A stretch of DNA of 64,000 nucleotides, from positions 108,956 through 172,955 of the forward strand of contig JBQTIR010000016.1 in NCBI GenBank assembly GCA_052387905.1. The letters run 5' to 3'. The position numbers and the translations under genes are program-made. Below are positions 52,932 to 61,813 of this stretch, in pieces. Numbering within the stretch: position 1 is the stretch's first letter; each line of letters begins with the position of its first letter. Source of the DNA: JBQTII01 sp052387905 (GTDB taxonomy: Bacteria; Actinomycetota; Actinomycetes; Sporichthyales; Sporichthyaceae). The notes below the pieces were generated by a model. It saw only the letters and a list, made by a program, of their open reading frames with translations. It searched no databases and was not told the origin of the DNA.

Positions 52932-53581
52932 GGGCGAGGCCCGTTCGGGTCGCCGTAGATAGCAGCGAGGGAGATCGCGACGATGGCGTCCAGGCGCTGG
53001 GCCGCCGTGCGCAGCTGCTTGTCCGCGCCGGTCGAGCCCACATAGAAAATCCGCTCGGCCGCCGAGATCAGCATCGAGGCGATCGCTTCCGGTGGCAGTC
53101 CGTCACGGGCTCGCCCTGCCGCGCGTTCGCGCTGGATCTGCGTGGCCAGGGTCGCGCGGAACGGTTCGGAGACGACCGTCCAGACCTTGGCCAGGTCGGG
53201 CACTGCGTGCTGGTTCTCCAGCACCGCCGCGATGACGGCACGGTGCGCGAACCATGCCTCCATGCCGGCCCGCAGACTCATCCGCAACGCGGCCTCGGGG
53301 TTGGTCCACTCGGCTTCGAGCTCGAGGTGGGTATCGCTGTACATGTCGGCGAAGACCTTCGACATCAGCGCTGTGACGACGTCGTGCTTGGAGGAGAAGT
53401 AGTGGTAGAAGCTCGCGCGTGAGAGCTCGGCCTCGGCGATGATCTGGGCGACCGAGATCTCGTGCAGGGGCACGGTCGCGAGCAGTTGTTCGGTGGCCGC
53501 AAACACGGCCTTCTCCACCTCGGCCTCGCCGGTGTGCGCTCGCGGACGGCGGCGCGGCGGCGTTCCGTCGCTCGCTGGCAC
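52928..53581 (-). CDS. TetR-family transcriptional regulator
   Basis: The protein has 217 residues from GTG 53581, five bases after the isochorismate synthase stop. The helix-turn-helix is ISVAQIIAEAELSRASFYHYF (about 44-64), followed by SSKHDVVTALMSKVF. The frame stays open to 54202, but that part is antisense-type sequence within the synthase gene. The tight spacing puts it in one operon with the isochorismate synthase upstream and the second TetR downstream. Confidence 0.88.
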   Translation of the reverse strand: MPASDGTPPRRRPRAHTGEAEVEKAVFAATEQLLATVPLHEISVAQIIAEAELSRASFYHYFSSKHDVVTALMSKVFADMYSDTHLELEAEWTNPEAALRMSLRAGMEAWFAHRAVIAAVLENQHAVPDLAKVWTVVSEPFRATLATQIQRERAAGRARDGLPPEAIASMLISAAERIFYVGSTGADKQLRTAAQRLDAIVAISLAAIYGDPNGPRP

Positions 53582-53586
53582 GTTCC

Positions 53587-54822
53587 TTACCCTTCCAAGA
53601 CCTCGCGCACGGCGAGGAACTTGGCCGTCGCCTCGGCGAACTCCGCCTCCGGGTCCGATCCCGCGACGATGCCGCAGCCGGCGAACAGCCGTACCTGAGG
53701 CCCCATCACCTCGGCGCACCGCAGCGCGATGCCCCACTCGCCGTCGCCGCGGGCGTCCATCCATCCGACGGGTCCGGCGTAGCGCCCGCGGTCCATGCCC
53801 TCGAGGTCGGCGATGACCTTGGCGGCACTGTCGGAGGGTGTGCCGCACACTGCGGCAGTCGGGTGGAGCAGCCCGGCCAGCGACAGTGCGTCCAACGGGG
53901 TACGCAGCGTGCCGGTCACCTCGCTGGCCAGGTGCACGACGTTGGCGAGGGTGAGGATCGACGGCTGCGCCGGGACGTCGAGTTCCGCGCAGTAGGGCCG
54001 CAGGGCGTCGGCGGCGGAGTGCACGGCGTAGGCGTGCTCCTCGTGATCCTTGCCGGATTCCGCGAGCCGCGCCGCCGCGACCGCGGCCGTGGTGTCCCAG
54101 GCGGTGCCGGCCAGCACGCGGGAGGTGACCTGGTTGCCGTGGCGGCGGATCAACAGCTCCGGTGTCGCCCCGACCAGACCTTGCACGGCGAAGGTGAAGC
54201 ACGAGGGGTAGCGCGCGGCCAGACCTCGGATCAGATGGCGGGTGTCGACGTCGGCTTGCGCGGTCGCGATCAGATCGCGGGCGAGGACGACCTTGGACAG
54301 TTCGCCCGCGCGAATCCGCTCGACCGCCCCGGCGACCGCCTGCCGCCAGGCCTCGCCCGAGAGTGCACCGTCGGCAATGCTGACCGGTCCGGGAGGAGCC
54401 GGCGCGGGCCCCGGGCGGGGGGATTCCGGCTGCGCCGAGCCGACCACGGTGAGCCAGGTCCGGCCCTCGCGTCGGCCGAGCACGACCTCGGGCAGCACCA
54501 GCACCGAGGGCGTGGGCCCGTCGGCGAACGCGAAGCTGGCAAAGATCACCGGGCCGGTGCCGGGCAGTCCGACCTCGTCATCGACGGCCGCGCCCAGGCG
54601 CAGGTCACGCCACCACTGGGCGGCGCGGGTGAAGCGGTCCGGGCCGCTCAACGTCAGCTGGGCGGCGGCGCCCCACCCGATGAGGCCCTCGCCGTTATGA
54701 ATCCAGGACAGCGGGGACCCGGCTGGCAGCAGGTCGATGAGCTCGCTGGTGGCGCGGGGATCGGAGCTGGGCAGTTCGACGGTCCGCACGACCAGGGGCT
54801 CCAGCCAGGTGGCGGTGGTCAT
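53587..54822 (-). CDS. menF: Isochorismate synthase (MenF/EntC type)
   Basis: The protein has 411 residues from ATG 54822, behind CAGGAGGAGG. The chorismate-binding C-domain has IRAGELSKVVLARDLIATA, FAVQGLVGATPELLIRRHGNQVTSRVLAGTA, LHPTAAVCGTPSDSA and GRYAGPVGWMDARGDGEWGIALR. These place it with isochorismate synthases, which convert chorismate to isochorismate for menaquinone or siderophores. The divergent menG gene (204 bases between starts) favours menaquinone. Two TetR genes follow it. The upstream opening to 54960 is not needed. Confidence 0.9.
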   Translation of the reverse strand: MTTATWLEPLVVRTVELPSSDPRATSELIDLLPAGSPLSWIHNGEGLIGWGAAAQLTLSGPDRFTRAAQWWRDLRLGAAVDDEVGLPGTGPVIFASFAFADGPTPSVLVLPEVVLGRREGRTWLTVVGSAQPESPRPGPAPAPPGPVSIADGALSGEAWRQAVAGAVERIRAGELSKVVLARDLIATAQADVDTRHLIRGLAARYPSCFTFAVQGLVGATPELLIRRHGNQVTSRVLAGTAWDTTAAVAAARLAESGKDHEEHAYAVHSAADALRPYCAELDVPAQPSILTLANVVHLASEVTGTLRTPLDALSLAGLLHPTAAVCGTPSDSAAKVIADLEGMDRGRYAGPVGWMDARGDGEWGIALRCAEVMGPQVRLFAGCGIVAGSDPEAEFAEATAKFLAVREVLEG

Positions 54823-55026
54823 CGGACGCGCCTCCTCCTGGCCCACGGCCGGTGTCCTGCCCGCTAGTCGGCGCGGGTCACCGCCCCTCAGGGTACGCGG
54901 GCCCAGGTGGCGTTGGTGTCGCCAGGGAGGCTGATTGAACGTCACGGTCATCACGCTCACCGGCCGAGCGCCGCGCTGCCAAGGCGCCCGCCGGGTCGGT
55001 CATCGCCGGTGGGGCAGGATGGAGCC

Positions 55027-55743
55027 GTGACCCGTGCCGCCCTGGATAAGAAGCCCGCCGAGGTCGCGGCCATGTTCGACGGGGTCGCGAAGCGTTACGA
55101 CCTCACCAATGACGTCCTGAGTTTGGGTCAGACGCGGCTCTGGCGGCGCGCGGTGACCGCGGCGGTCGGCGCGAGGCCGGGGGAGCGGGTCCTGGACCTG
55201 GCGGCCGGTACTGGCACATCCTCGTTGCCGTTCGCCGCAGCGGGGGCCCTGACCGTGCCCTGCGATTTCTCCCTCGGGATGTTGGCGGTCGGCAAGGCCC
55301 GCTCCCCGGAGCTCGCCTTTACCGCCGGGGACGCCACCGCCCTGCCCTTCGCCGACTCCGTCTTCGACGCCGTGACGATCTCCTTCGGCCTGCGCAACAT
55401 CGTCGATCCCGAGGCCGGCCTAGCCGAGATGCTGCGCGTCACTCGTCCAGGCGGGCGCCTGGTGATCTGCGAATTCAGCCACCCGACCTGGGCACCGCTG
55501 CGCACCGCCTACACCGAGTACCTGATGAAGGCCCTTCCCGCTGTCGCCACCAAGGTGGCCAGCAATCCCGACGCCTACGTCTACCTGGCCGAGTCGATCC
55601 GGGCGTGGCCCGACCAGCGAGAACTTGCCGCCCTGATCGGCCGCAGCGGGTGGGACAGGGTCGGCTGGCGCAATCTCACTGGCGGCATCGTCACCCTGCA
55701 CCGGGCGACCCGTGAGGGGACTCACAAAACAAGCGTTCGTTAG
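55027..55743 (+). CDS. menG: Demethylmenaquinone methyltransferase
   Basis: The protein has 238 residues from GTG 55027. The UbiE/MenG signature is complete: DKKPAEVAAMFDGVAKRYDLTNDVLS at the start, the SAM site VLDLAAGTGTSSLPFA (about 52-67), ISFGLRNIVDPEAGLAEMLRV and PGGRLVICEFSHP. It makes the last methylation of menaquinone. Together with the divergent isochorismate synthase it marks a small menaquinone locus. Its stop codon overlaps a possible operator for the next gene. Confidence 0.93.
   Translation: MTRAALDKKPAEVAAMFDGVAKRYDLTNDVLSLGQTRLWRRAVTAAVGARPGERVLDLAAGTGTSSLPFAAAGALTVPCDFSLGMLAVGKARSPELAFTAGDATALPFADSVFDAVTISFGLRNIVDPEAGLAEMLRVTRPGGRLVICEFSHPTWAPLRTAYTEYLMKALPAVATKVASNPDAYVYLAESIRAWPDQRELAALIGRSGWDRVGWRNLTGGIVTLHRATREGTHKTSVR
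55728..55741. promoter_or_regulatory. Possible TetR/FadR-type operator before an SDR gene
   Basis: AACAAGCGTTCGTT is an imperfect palindrome (10 of 14 positions), followed by TAGGTATAGC, which could hold a -10 box. It lies at the end of menG, 71 bases before ATG 55813. Confidence 0.35.
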
Positions 55744-55812
55744 GTATAGCCTGCGGGGCACCGGGCGCGGAAGATGGAGACGAACCCTCGTTCGTCGTCT
55801 GTGGAGGCCGCC

Positions 55813-56574
55813 ATGTCAGTGCTCGACAAGTTCCGGCTCGACGGCAAGGTCGCCATCGTGACCGGGGCCTCGGCCGGGCTGGGCGTCGAGATGGCCCGGG
55901 CGCTGGCCGAAGCCGGTGCCGACGTCGCGATCTGTGCGCGGCGGTCGGACGGGCTGATCGAGACCCAGGAGTTGGTGAAGGCCGCCGGCGGGCGGGCCCA
56001 CGCCGTCATCGCCGACATCGCCAAGCCCGAGGACTGCGCGAATCTTGTCCGCGAGACCGTCGAGCAGTTCGGGCGCCTAGACATCCTCGTCAACAATGCG
56101 GGGATCGGCCGAGCTATCGCCGCCTCGAAAGAGACCCCGGAGAGCTTCGACGAGGTCTACCAGATCAACGTCCGCGGCAGCTTCCTGATGGCCCAGGCCG
56201 CCGCCGCCGCCATGACCCACGGCGGATCGATCATCAACATCTCCTCGATCATGGCGTTCTGGTCCGTGGGCATGCCCCAGGCGTCCTACATGGCGAGCAA
56301 GGCCGCCCTGCTCGGGATGACCAAGGACCTGGCCCAGCAGTGGGGGTCTCGCAAGAACATTCGTGTGAACGCGATTGCGCCGGGCATCTTCAAGTCCGAG
56401 ATGACCGGCCACTTCTTCGATGAGCTGATGGCGGCTCAGGGATCGCGGATCCCGTTGGGACGGGCCGGCGATCCGGCTGAACTCGCCGCGGCCGTCCTCT
56501 TCCTGGCCAGCGAGGCGTCGTCCTACATCACCGGCGAGACCCTGGTCGTCGACGGCGGCCGCACCATTCTCTAA
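55813..56574 (+). CDS. Short-chain dehydrogenase/reductase
   Basis: The protein has 253 residues from ATG 55813, behind GTGGAGG. Classical SDR motifs are VTGASAGLGVEMARAL, ILVNNAGIGRAIA, and the catalytic ISSIMAFWSVGMPQASYMASK, with IRVNAIAPGIFKSEMTG after. It is an NAD(P)-dependent alcohol or ketone oxidoreductase. Because PHA synthase genes follow, a 3-ketoacyl-CoA reductase (PhaB-like) role is possible, but the sequence does not prove it. A hairpin (56580-56607) follows, then a small dimeric-barrel gene. Confidence 0.88.
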   Translation: MSVLDKFRLDGKVAIVTGASAGLGVEMARALAEAGADVAICARRSDGLIETQELVKAAGGRAHAVIADIAKPEDCANLVRETVEQFGRLDILVNNAGIGRAIAASKETPESFDEVYQINVRGSFLMAQAAAAAMTHGGSIINISSIMAFWSVGMPQASYMASKAALLGMTKDLAQQWGSRKNIRVNAIAPGIFKSEMTGHFFDELMAAQGSRIPLGRAGDPAELAAAVLFLASEASSYITGETLVVDGGRTIL

Positions 56575-56579
56575 CCACC

Positions 56580-56607
56580 CCCGGACGTCCGACGAACAGC
56601 GTCCGGG
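56580..56607. terminator. Hairpin after the SDR gene
   Basis: CCCGGACG (56580-56587) pairs with CGTCCGGG (56600-56607) around a 12-base loop. No T-run follows, so partial termination or RNA processing is as likely as full termination. Confidence 0.45.
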
Positions 56608-56643
56608 CGCCCACCATTCTTCGGACGCAACGAGGAGATCCCG

Positions 56644-56985
56644 ATGGGCAAGGCACTGCTGGTGGTTCTGACCAACCCGGTCGAGGGCCGCGAGGACGAG
56701 TACAACGACTGGTACAGCAACGCCCACCTGGCCGACGTGCTCAAGGCTGCCGGCTTCGAAGCCGCGCAGCGGTTCGCGTTCGTGCCGTCCAAGCTCTCCC
56801 GCAACCCGGCGGCTCCCTACCTCGCGATCTACGAGGTCGATGCCGACCGACGGGAAGAGGCGGAGCGGCTGCTGCTGGAGACCGCGACCACTCCCGCGAT
56901 GCCGATCAGCGATGCGCTCGGTCCGAAGCCGATCACCTGGTGGTTCGAGAGCATCTGCGAGCGCGTCGAGACCGGCTCGCTCTGA
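56644..56985 (+). CDS. Small EthD-like / dimeric alpha-beta barrel protein
   Basis: The protein has 113 residues from ATG 56644, with AACGAGGAG upstream. The pattern KALLVVLTNPVEGREDEYNDWYSNAHLADVLKAAGFEAAQRF, with a strand, then DWYxxxHLxDVL and a second strand, is typical of EthD/YCII-like dimeric alpha-beta barrels. These small folds bind or process hydrophobic substrates beside oxidases or degradative enzymes. It starts a close group with the PhaE-like and PhaC genes (one base to the next start). Confidence 0.7.
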   Translation: MGKALLVVLTNPVEGREDEYNDWYSNAHLADVLKAAGFEAAQRFAFVPSKLSRNPAAPYLAIYEVDADRREEAERLLLETATTPAMPISDALGPKPITWWFESICERVETGSL

Positions 56986-56986
56986 C

Positions 56987-57361
56987 ATGGGTAAGCCGAT
57001 GTGGCGTCAGGTGTTCGACCGCGTCGAGCGCGCGGTCGGCGCGCCGCTGGAGAATGCCGTCTCGCACGATCGGTTCGGTGACGCCGTCGCCTTCTGGGTC
57101 AAGGGCCCCCAGTCCGTTCAGCGCGCCGTCCGTAGGCGGGTGGACGATCAGCTCGCCGGTGTCCTGCACGCGCTCAACATCCCGACTCGCGACGACCTGA
57201 CGCGGGTCAGCCGGCAACTGGCCGTGCTCACCGGGGAGGTACGTGCGCTGTCGGTCCCGGCGGACCACATCGCGAACTTCGTCGACGAGCTTCAGGAACG
57301 TCGCGCGGTCGAGGCCGCTGCGCCGGGGCAGTTGACGGCGGGTGAGGTCGACGGTGCCTAA
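56987..57361 (+). CDS. PhaE-like short PHA synthase accessory subunit
   Basis: The protein has 124 residues from ATG 56987. The C-part (LHALNIPTRDDLTRVSRQLAVLTGEVRAL) matches the coiled-coil NxPTR...L segment near the end of class III PhaE subunits and some phasins. PhaE is usually about 360 residues, so this is a very short form. Its 3' end overlaps the PhaC gene by eight bases, which fits a synthase partner. A phasin or granule-associated role is the alternative. Confidence 0.65.
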   Translation: MGKPMWRQVFDRVERAVGAPLENAVSHDRFGDAVAFWVKGPQSVQRAVRRRVDDQLAGVLHALNIPTRDDLTRVSRQLAVLTGEVRALSVPADHIANFVDELQERRAVEAAAPGQLTAGEVDGA

Positions 57362-58481
57362 GCTCCCGGGGTTGCCTGCGCTGCCCTCGGTGCCGGGCCT
57401 GCCCAGTTCGTTGGACGGCGTGCGCAAGGACCTCGAACGCAACGCGCTGCGCCTGCGCAATGGCATCAAGTGGGCCGCCGGTGCGGAGTTCGCCCCGCCC
57501 GCCCCGACCGCGAGCGATGTGATCTGGTCCGAAGGCAAGGTCTCGGTACGCCGCTACCGCAGCGCACACCCGCGCCGGCACGCGGTCCCGCTGCTGAACT
57601 TCCTCGGCCTCGTCGGGCAGTCCTACGTCTTTGACCTGTGGGCCGGTAACAGCATCGTCGGCCTGGAGATGGAGCACGGCTTCGACGCCTACGTCCTGGA
57701 CTGGGGCATTCCGGACGAGATCGACTCCGCGAACACCTTGGAGACTTACCTGCAGGGGTATCTGCCCCGGGCGATCCGCGCGGTGGCCGCCGCCGCGGGC
57801 TCCGAGGAGGTCGACATCCTGGCGTACTGCATGGGCGGCTGCATGGCCGTGCATGCCCTGGCGGCGCAACCGCAGCTGCCGGTGCGCTCGCTGGTCACCA
57901 TCGCAACCCCGGTCGACTTCTCCGACCTCGGACCGTTGATCGACGCGCTGCGGAGCGGCGCGATCGCGCCTGACGACGTTCTGGACGACACCGGAAATCT
58001 GCCGGGGTCAGTGGTGCGCGAAAGCTTCAAGTCCCGTAAGCCCACCGGTGACCTGGTCAACTACGCGAACCTCTGGCAGAACCTCTGGAACGACGAGTAC
58101 CTCGAAGGTCATCAGGCGATCGGGCGCTGGCTGCACGAGCACATCCCCATGCCCGGCGCACTGTTCCGCCAGGTCGTGCCCATGTGGCTGTCGAACAACG
58201 GCTTCGCCGCCGACGCGCTGCGCCTGGGTGGCCGACCGGCACCACTGTCCAACATCACGATGCCCGTGCTTGCGGTCGTCGCGACCCGCGATGACATCAC
58301 CCACGAGGCCTCCACCAGCGCCATGGTCGCAGCCCTGACGGGAACGAAGGTCGAGTTGCTCCGCGTCGACGCCGGCCACGCGAGCTTGTTGTCCGGGCGC
58401 AAGGCAATGAAGGGGGTCCTCCCCGGCGTCCTGGATTGGATCGCATCCCACACCAAGGAGACCAGCCATGCCACCGCGTGA
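57354..58481 (+). CDS. phaC: Polyhydroxyalkanoate synthase, class III size
   Basis: The protein has 375 residues from GTG 57354, behind GAGG; a GTG at 57342 is an alternative. The lipase-like box has cysteine: LAYCMGGCMAVHAL, with Cys163. Asp near 313 (VATRDDITH) and His342 (VDAGHASLL) complete the triad. WAGNSIVGLEMEHGFDAYVLDWG is a usual PhaC segment. The length fits class III synthases, which need a PhaE partner, and a PhaE-like gene precedes it. It polymerises 3-hydroxyacyl-CoA into storage polyester on granules. Confidence 0.85.
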   Translation: MPKLPGLPALPSVPGLPSSLDGVRKDLERNALRLRNGIKWAAGAEFAPPAPTASDVIWSEGKVSVRRYRSAHPRRHAVPLLNFLGLVGQSYVFDLWAGNSIVGLEMEHGFDAYVLDWGIPDEIDSANTLETYLQGYLPRAIRAVAAAAGSEEVDILAYCMGGCMAVHALAAQPQLPVRSLVTIATPVDFSDLGPLIDALRSGAIAPDDVLDDTGNLPGSVVRESFKSRKPTGDLVNYANLWQNLWNDEYLEGHQAIGRWLHEHIPMPGALFRQVVPMWLSNNGFAADALRLGGRPAPLSNITMPVLAVVATRDDITHEASTSAMVAALTGTKVELLRVDAGHASLLSGRKAMKGVLPGVLDWIASHTKETSHATA

Positions 58482-58998
58482 GGCGACCGAAGCGGACTCC
58501 GCTGCCGTCAGCACGTTCTTTGCCACGCTGACCGACCAGGACCGGACGTTCTTCTGGGACGACATCACCGATCCGGCCGTTGCCGCGCGGTGGCTCGGCG
58601 ATTCCCGCCGGCACCCGATGGTGGCCGTCGACGACGCCGGCGTCGCCGCGTTCGCGGCGCTGGTGCCGATGACGGAGTGGAGCAGCCACGTAGCCGAACT
58701 CGTGCTGGTCGTGGCCCGCCGGGCCCGCCGCGCCGGGCACGGACGCGCGTTGGCCCAGGCGATGCTGCTGGGCGCGCTGGCGCAAGGTTTCACGAAGGTG
58801 ACCGTCCAGGTCGCCGCCGATCAACCCGGCCCGATCGCGATGTTCACCAGTATCGGTTTTCAGGGCGAGGCGCTGTTGCGTGATCACCTGCGCGATCCCG
58901 AGACCGGACAGTTGCGTGACCTGGTGCTCCTGTCCCACATGGTCGAGGAGACCTACGCGACCATGCTCGCCGCGGGCATGGACATGGTGACCGGGTGA
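58468..58998 (+). CDS. GNAT-family N-acetyltransferase
   Basis: The protein has 176 residues. Its ATG lies 14 bases inside the PhaC gene. The GNAT core is VAELVLVVARRARRAGHGRALAQAMLLGALAQG, with the acetyl-CoA loop R-x-x-G-H/G-x-A, then MFTSIGFQGEALLRDHL. It transfers an acetyl group to an amine or protein. Translational coupling to PhaC is notable and might point to control of the synthase or granule proteins, but the target is unknown. The stop lies in a repeated TGAGCGAGCG motif. Confidence 0.85.
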   Translation: MPPREATEADSAAVSTFFATLTDQDRTFFWDDITDPAVAARWLGDSRRHPMVAVDDAGVAAFAALVPMTEWSSHVAELVLVVARRARRAGHGRALAQAMLLGALAQGFTKVTVQVAADQPGPIAMFTSIGFQGEALLRDHLRDPETGQLRDLVLLSHMVEETYATMLAAGMDMVTG

Positions 58999-59012
58999 GC
59001 GAGCGCAGCGAG
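58996..59012 (+). repeat. TGAGCGAGCGCAGCGAG motif containing a stop codon, copy 2
   Basis: It is identical over 17 bases to the motif at 23439-23455 (minus strand). In both places the first three bases are a gene's TGA. Confidence 0.4.
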
Positions 59013-59050
59013 CTCAGGATGAGCACCGAACGCGGCCCCGCGAGGACGCG

Positions 59051-60034
59051 GTGTCTTCGGTGGCTGGCCGAAGCGGTGACGCGGTGATTGGTCAGGCGCG
59101 CGAGCAGTTCCTCGACTTCGGGCGCGGTCGGGTCCTGGTGCGTGAGATCGGCGAGGGCGAGCCGATCCTGCTCCTCAACGGCATCGGCGCGCACACCCGC
59201 ATGTGGGGCTTGATGGAGCGGACGTTGACCGGGCGCCGGGTGATCTCCTTCGATGCCCCCGGTGCCGGTCGCTCCTCGACCCCACGGGGCCCGACCTCGA
59301 TCTCGAGTCTCGCCAAGCTGGCCGGATGCGTTCTGGACCACGTCGGTGTGGAGCAGGCCGACGCCCTCGGGTATTCGATGGGCGGTGTCGTGCTGCAGCA
59401 GTTCCTCGCCGACGCACCGCAGCGGGTGCGGCGGGCGGTGCTGGTCGGGACCACTCCGGGGATCGGGAGCGTGTACGGGCCGGTGCGCTCGCTGCTCAAC
59501 GTCAGCACGCCGCTGCGCTTCCTCTCCGATCGGCTGTACCTGCGTTCGATCGGCCAGCTGGTCGGGGGTCGGGCGCGAACGGACCTGGACTGGGTCGAGG
59601 CGCACCTGCCGGTGCGGCTGGAGCATCGCCCCAAGATGCTCGGTTACAGCCAGCAGGTCGCCTCGCTCGCCACGTGGTCGGCAATGCCGCTGCTGGGCAA
59701 TATTCCGCACCCCGTCCTCGTGGTCGCCGGCGACGACGATCCGCTTGCCCCGGTGGCGAATGCGATGATCATGGCCCATCTGATTCCCGACGCCCGGCTC
59801 TACGTCGCGACCGGCGAAGGTCACCTGATGCCGCTCGATGACGCCAGCCCGGTACCCGGGCTCATCCGCGACTACTTCGCTGCACCTGACCTGTCCACCG
59901 CGCCGGTCTGGCAGCAGGCCCGCACCATCGACCGTGCCGAACTCCGGCAGGCGCTGGTGGGTAAGGAGATGCAGTTGCAGCCGATGCCGTGGGGACTGGC
60001 GAGCTCATTGAAACGACGCCGCTGGATACCGTGA
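59051..60034 (+). CDS. phaZ: Alpha/beta hydrolase, intracellular PHA depolymerase-like
   Basis: The protein has 327 residues from GTG 59051, behind GAGGA; GTG 59084 is an alternative. It shows LLLNGIGAHTRMWGLMERTL, FDAPGAGRSSTPRGP, the nucleophile elbow LGYSMGGVVLQQF, the acid in VVAGDDDPLAP and histidine in EGHLMPL. The first two and their spacing closely resemble medium-chain-length PHA depolymerases (PhaZ) of Pseudomonas. It would release 3-hydroxy acids from stored polyester. The next gene, a CoA ligase, could reactivate them. A different lipase-type role cannot be excluded. Confidence 0.75.
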   Translation: MSSVAGRSGDAVIGQAREQFLDFGRGRVLVREIGEGEPILLLNGIGAHTRMWGLMERTLTGRRVISFDAPGAGRSSTPRGPTSISSLAKLAGCVLDHVGVEQADALGYSMGGVVLQQFLADAPQRVRRAVLVGTTPGIGSVYGPVRSLLNVSTPLRFLSDRLYLRSIGQLVGGRARTDLDWVEAHLPVRLEHRPKMLGYSQQVASLATWSAMPLLGNIPHPVLVVAGDDDPLAPVANAMIMAHLIPDARLYVATGEGHLMPLDDASPVPGLIRDYFAAPDLSTAPVWQQARTIDRAELRQALVGKEMQLQPMPWGLASSLKRRRWIP

Positions 60035-60071
60035 TTCCACCCACCCGCTCTGAGCAGAACGGACCCCCCAG

Positions 60072-61799
60072 GTGATCCCGACGACGACGCAGCGCCGCGC
60101 CGCCCTGGAAGCCCGCCACCCGACCTGGGTGGCGCGCACGATCTCGCAGCAGTTCGACCACGCGGCCGCGGAGTTCGGTGACCGGCCGTTCTACATCGGG
60201 GCGGATCGCAGCTACACCTACGCTGAGATCCGGGGGTGGTCCAAGCAGATCGCGTCGGGTCTGATCGCGCACGGGATCCAGCCGCAAGATCACGTCGCGA
60301 TGGTGATGGGGAACTATCCCGAGTACGTCGCGGTCAAGCTCGCGATCTCCCGCGTCGGAGCCGTCGCCGTCCCGATCAACTACAACCTGCGGCGTAATGA
60401 ACTCGCCTACATCCTTGGCCAGTCCGACGCTCGAGCCTTGTTCGTCATGGACTCACTGCGGGACCTGGACTACGTAGGCGACCTCGACGCGATCGTGCCT
60501 GGTTGGGACGCCGGCTCGCCGGCCGGGGGAGCTGCGCTGCCGGGGCTGAACCACGTCTTCGTGCTCGCGACCGAAGGCGGCGAGCCCGAGCGCGGGACCA
60601 GCATTGCCACCCTCGCGGCGAGCAGCACCCCGGAAAGTGACGCTGCCTTACCGGTGCGCGAAGCCGCCGGGGATCCGCACTTCCGCGCCGACGTCATCTA
60701 CACCTCGGGGACCACCGGTCGACCCAAGGGATCGATGTGCACCCATGACATGCTCAACCGGATGGCCTACAGCTCGGCCTACACCCGTGCCTTCGAGGAC
60801 GGCCGCCGGATCATTTTCGCCCTGCCGATGTATCACGTCTTCGGGTACGTCGAATGCATGATGGCCGTCAGTTTCGTCGGGGGCGCCTTGATTCCCTACG
60901 TTGCCTTTGACGCCGAGACAATGCTCGCCGGGGTGGAGAAGTACCAGGCCAGCGAACTCGTCGGGGTCCCGTTGATGACGCTGGCGGAGATCGACCTGCT
61001 CAAGGAGAAGTCCTTCGACCTCTCCAGCCTGGTGGCGGTCTTCAACTCCGGCGGCCTGTCGCCGGCGTGGATCTGGGGAAGGATCCGCGAGGTGTTCGGG
61101 GTTTCCGAGGTCTGTACCGGCTACGGCATGACCGAGACCACCGCGTCCACCGCGTGCGTGCTGCCCGAAGATCCCGACGAGCGCTTCACCAGCCACGGCC
61201 GGATGAAGCTTGCCGGAGTCGCGGGCGAGGCCGCCCTTGGTGGTGGGCTCGCGCAGTACCGCGCCGTCGACCCCGCCACCGGCGAGGAGGTTCCGGCCGG
61301 CGAGCAGGGCGAGCTGATCTGCCGCGGTCCCGTGATCACCCTGGGCTACTACAACAAGCCCGAGGAAACCGCCGAGGCCTTCACCGCCGACGGCTGGTTC
61401 AGGACCGGCGACATGGGGACGATCGACGCCGACGGCTATCTGACGCTGACGGGGCGCCTGAAAGAGTCCTACCGCTGCAACGGCGAGATGGTCATGCCCA
61501 AGGAAATTGAGGACCTGCTCAACGAGCATCCGTTGGTCAAGGCCACCTACGTCGTCGGGATCCCGCACCCCAAGGCCGGCGAGGTCGGCTGCGTCTGCGT
61601 CGTCGCCGCGGGGGAGACCAGGCCGGATCCGGACGAGCTGATCCAGCTCTGCCGCGACAACCTGGCGCGCTTCAAAGTTCCCCGCCACGTCATCTTCGTG
61701 ACCGCGGAGGAGGTCCCGATGACCGTGACCGCCCGCCCGCAGAAGTTCAAGCTGCTCGAGCTCGCCAAGGCCCGCCTCGCGGAGACCGGCCAGCTCTGA
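60072..61799 (+). CDS. Acyl-CoA synthetase (AMP-forming ligase)
   Basis: The protein has 575 residues from GTG 60072. ANL motifs are DVIYTSGTTGRPKGSMCTHD (about 212-231), GYGMTETTAST and GWFRTGDMGTIDADGYLTLTGRLKESY. The C-domain ends with TVTARPQKFKLLELAKARL rather than the usual PRTxxGK lysine segment; the lysine of QKFKL may serve. It activates an acid to its CoA ester. It lies 37 bases after the PhaZ-like gene, which suggests re-use of released hydroxy acids. A nested inverted repeat follows its stop. Confidence 0.9.
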   Translation: MIPTTTQRRAALEARHPTWVARTISQQFDHAAAEFGDRPFYIGADRSYTYAEIRGWSKQIASGLIAHGIQPQDHVAMVMGNYPEYVAVKLAISRVGAVAVPINYNLRRNELAYILGQSDARALFVMDSLRDLDYVGDLDAIVPGWDAGSPAGGAALPGLNHVFVLATEGGEPERGTSIATLAASSTPESDAALPVREAAGDPHFRADVIYTSGTTGRPKGSMCTHDMLNRMAYSSAYTRAFEDGRRIIFALPMYHVFGYVECMMAVSFVGGALIPYVAFDAETMLAGVEKYQASELVGVPLMTLAEIDLLKEKSFDLSSLVAVFNSGGLSPAWIWGRIREVFGVSEVCTGYGMTETTASTACVLPEDPDERFTSHGRMKLAGVAGEAALGGGLAQYRAVDPATGEEVPAGEQGELICRGPVITLGYYNKPEETAEAFTADGWFRTGDMGTIDADGYLTLTGRLKESYRCNGEMVMPKEIEDLLNEHPLVKATYVVGIPHPKAGEVGCVCVVAAGETRPDPDELIQLCRDNLARFKVPRHVIFVTAEEVPMTVTARPQKFKLLELAKARLAETGQL

Positions 61800-61813
61800 G
61801 CGCGCTCCATCGC

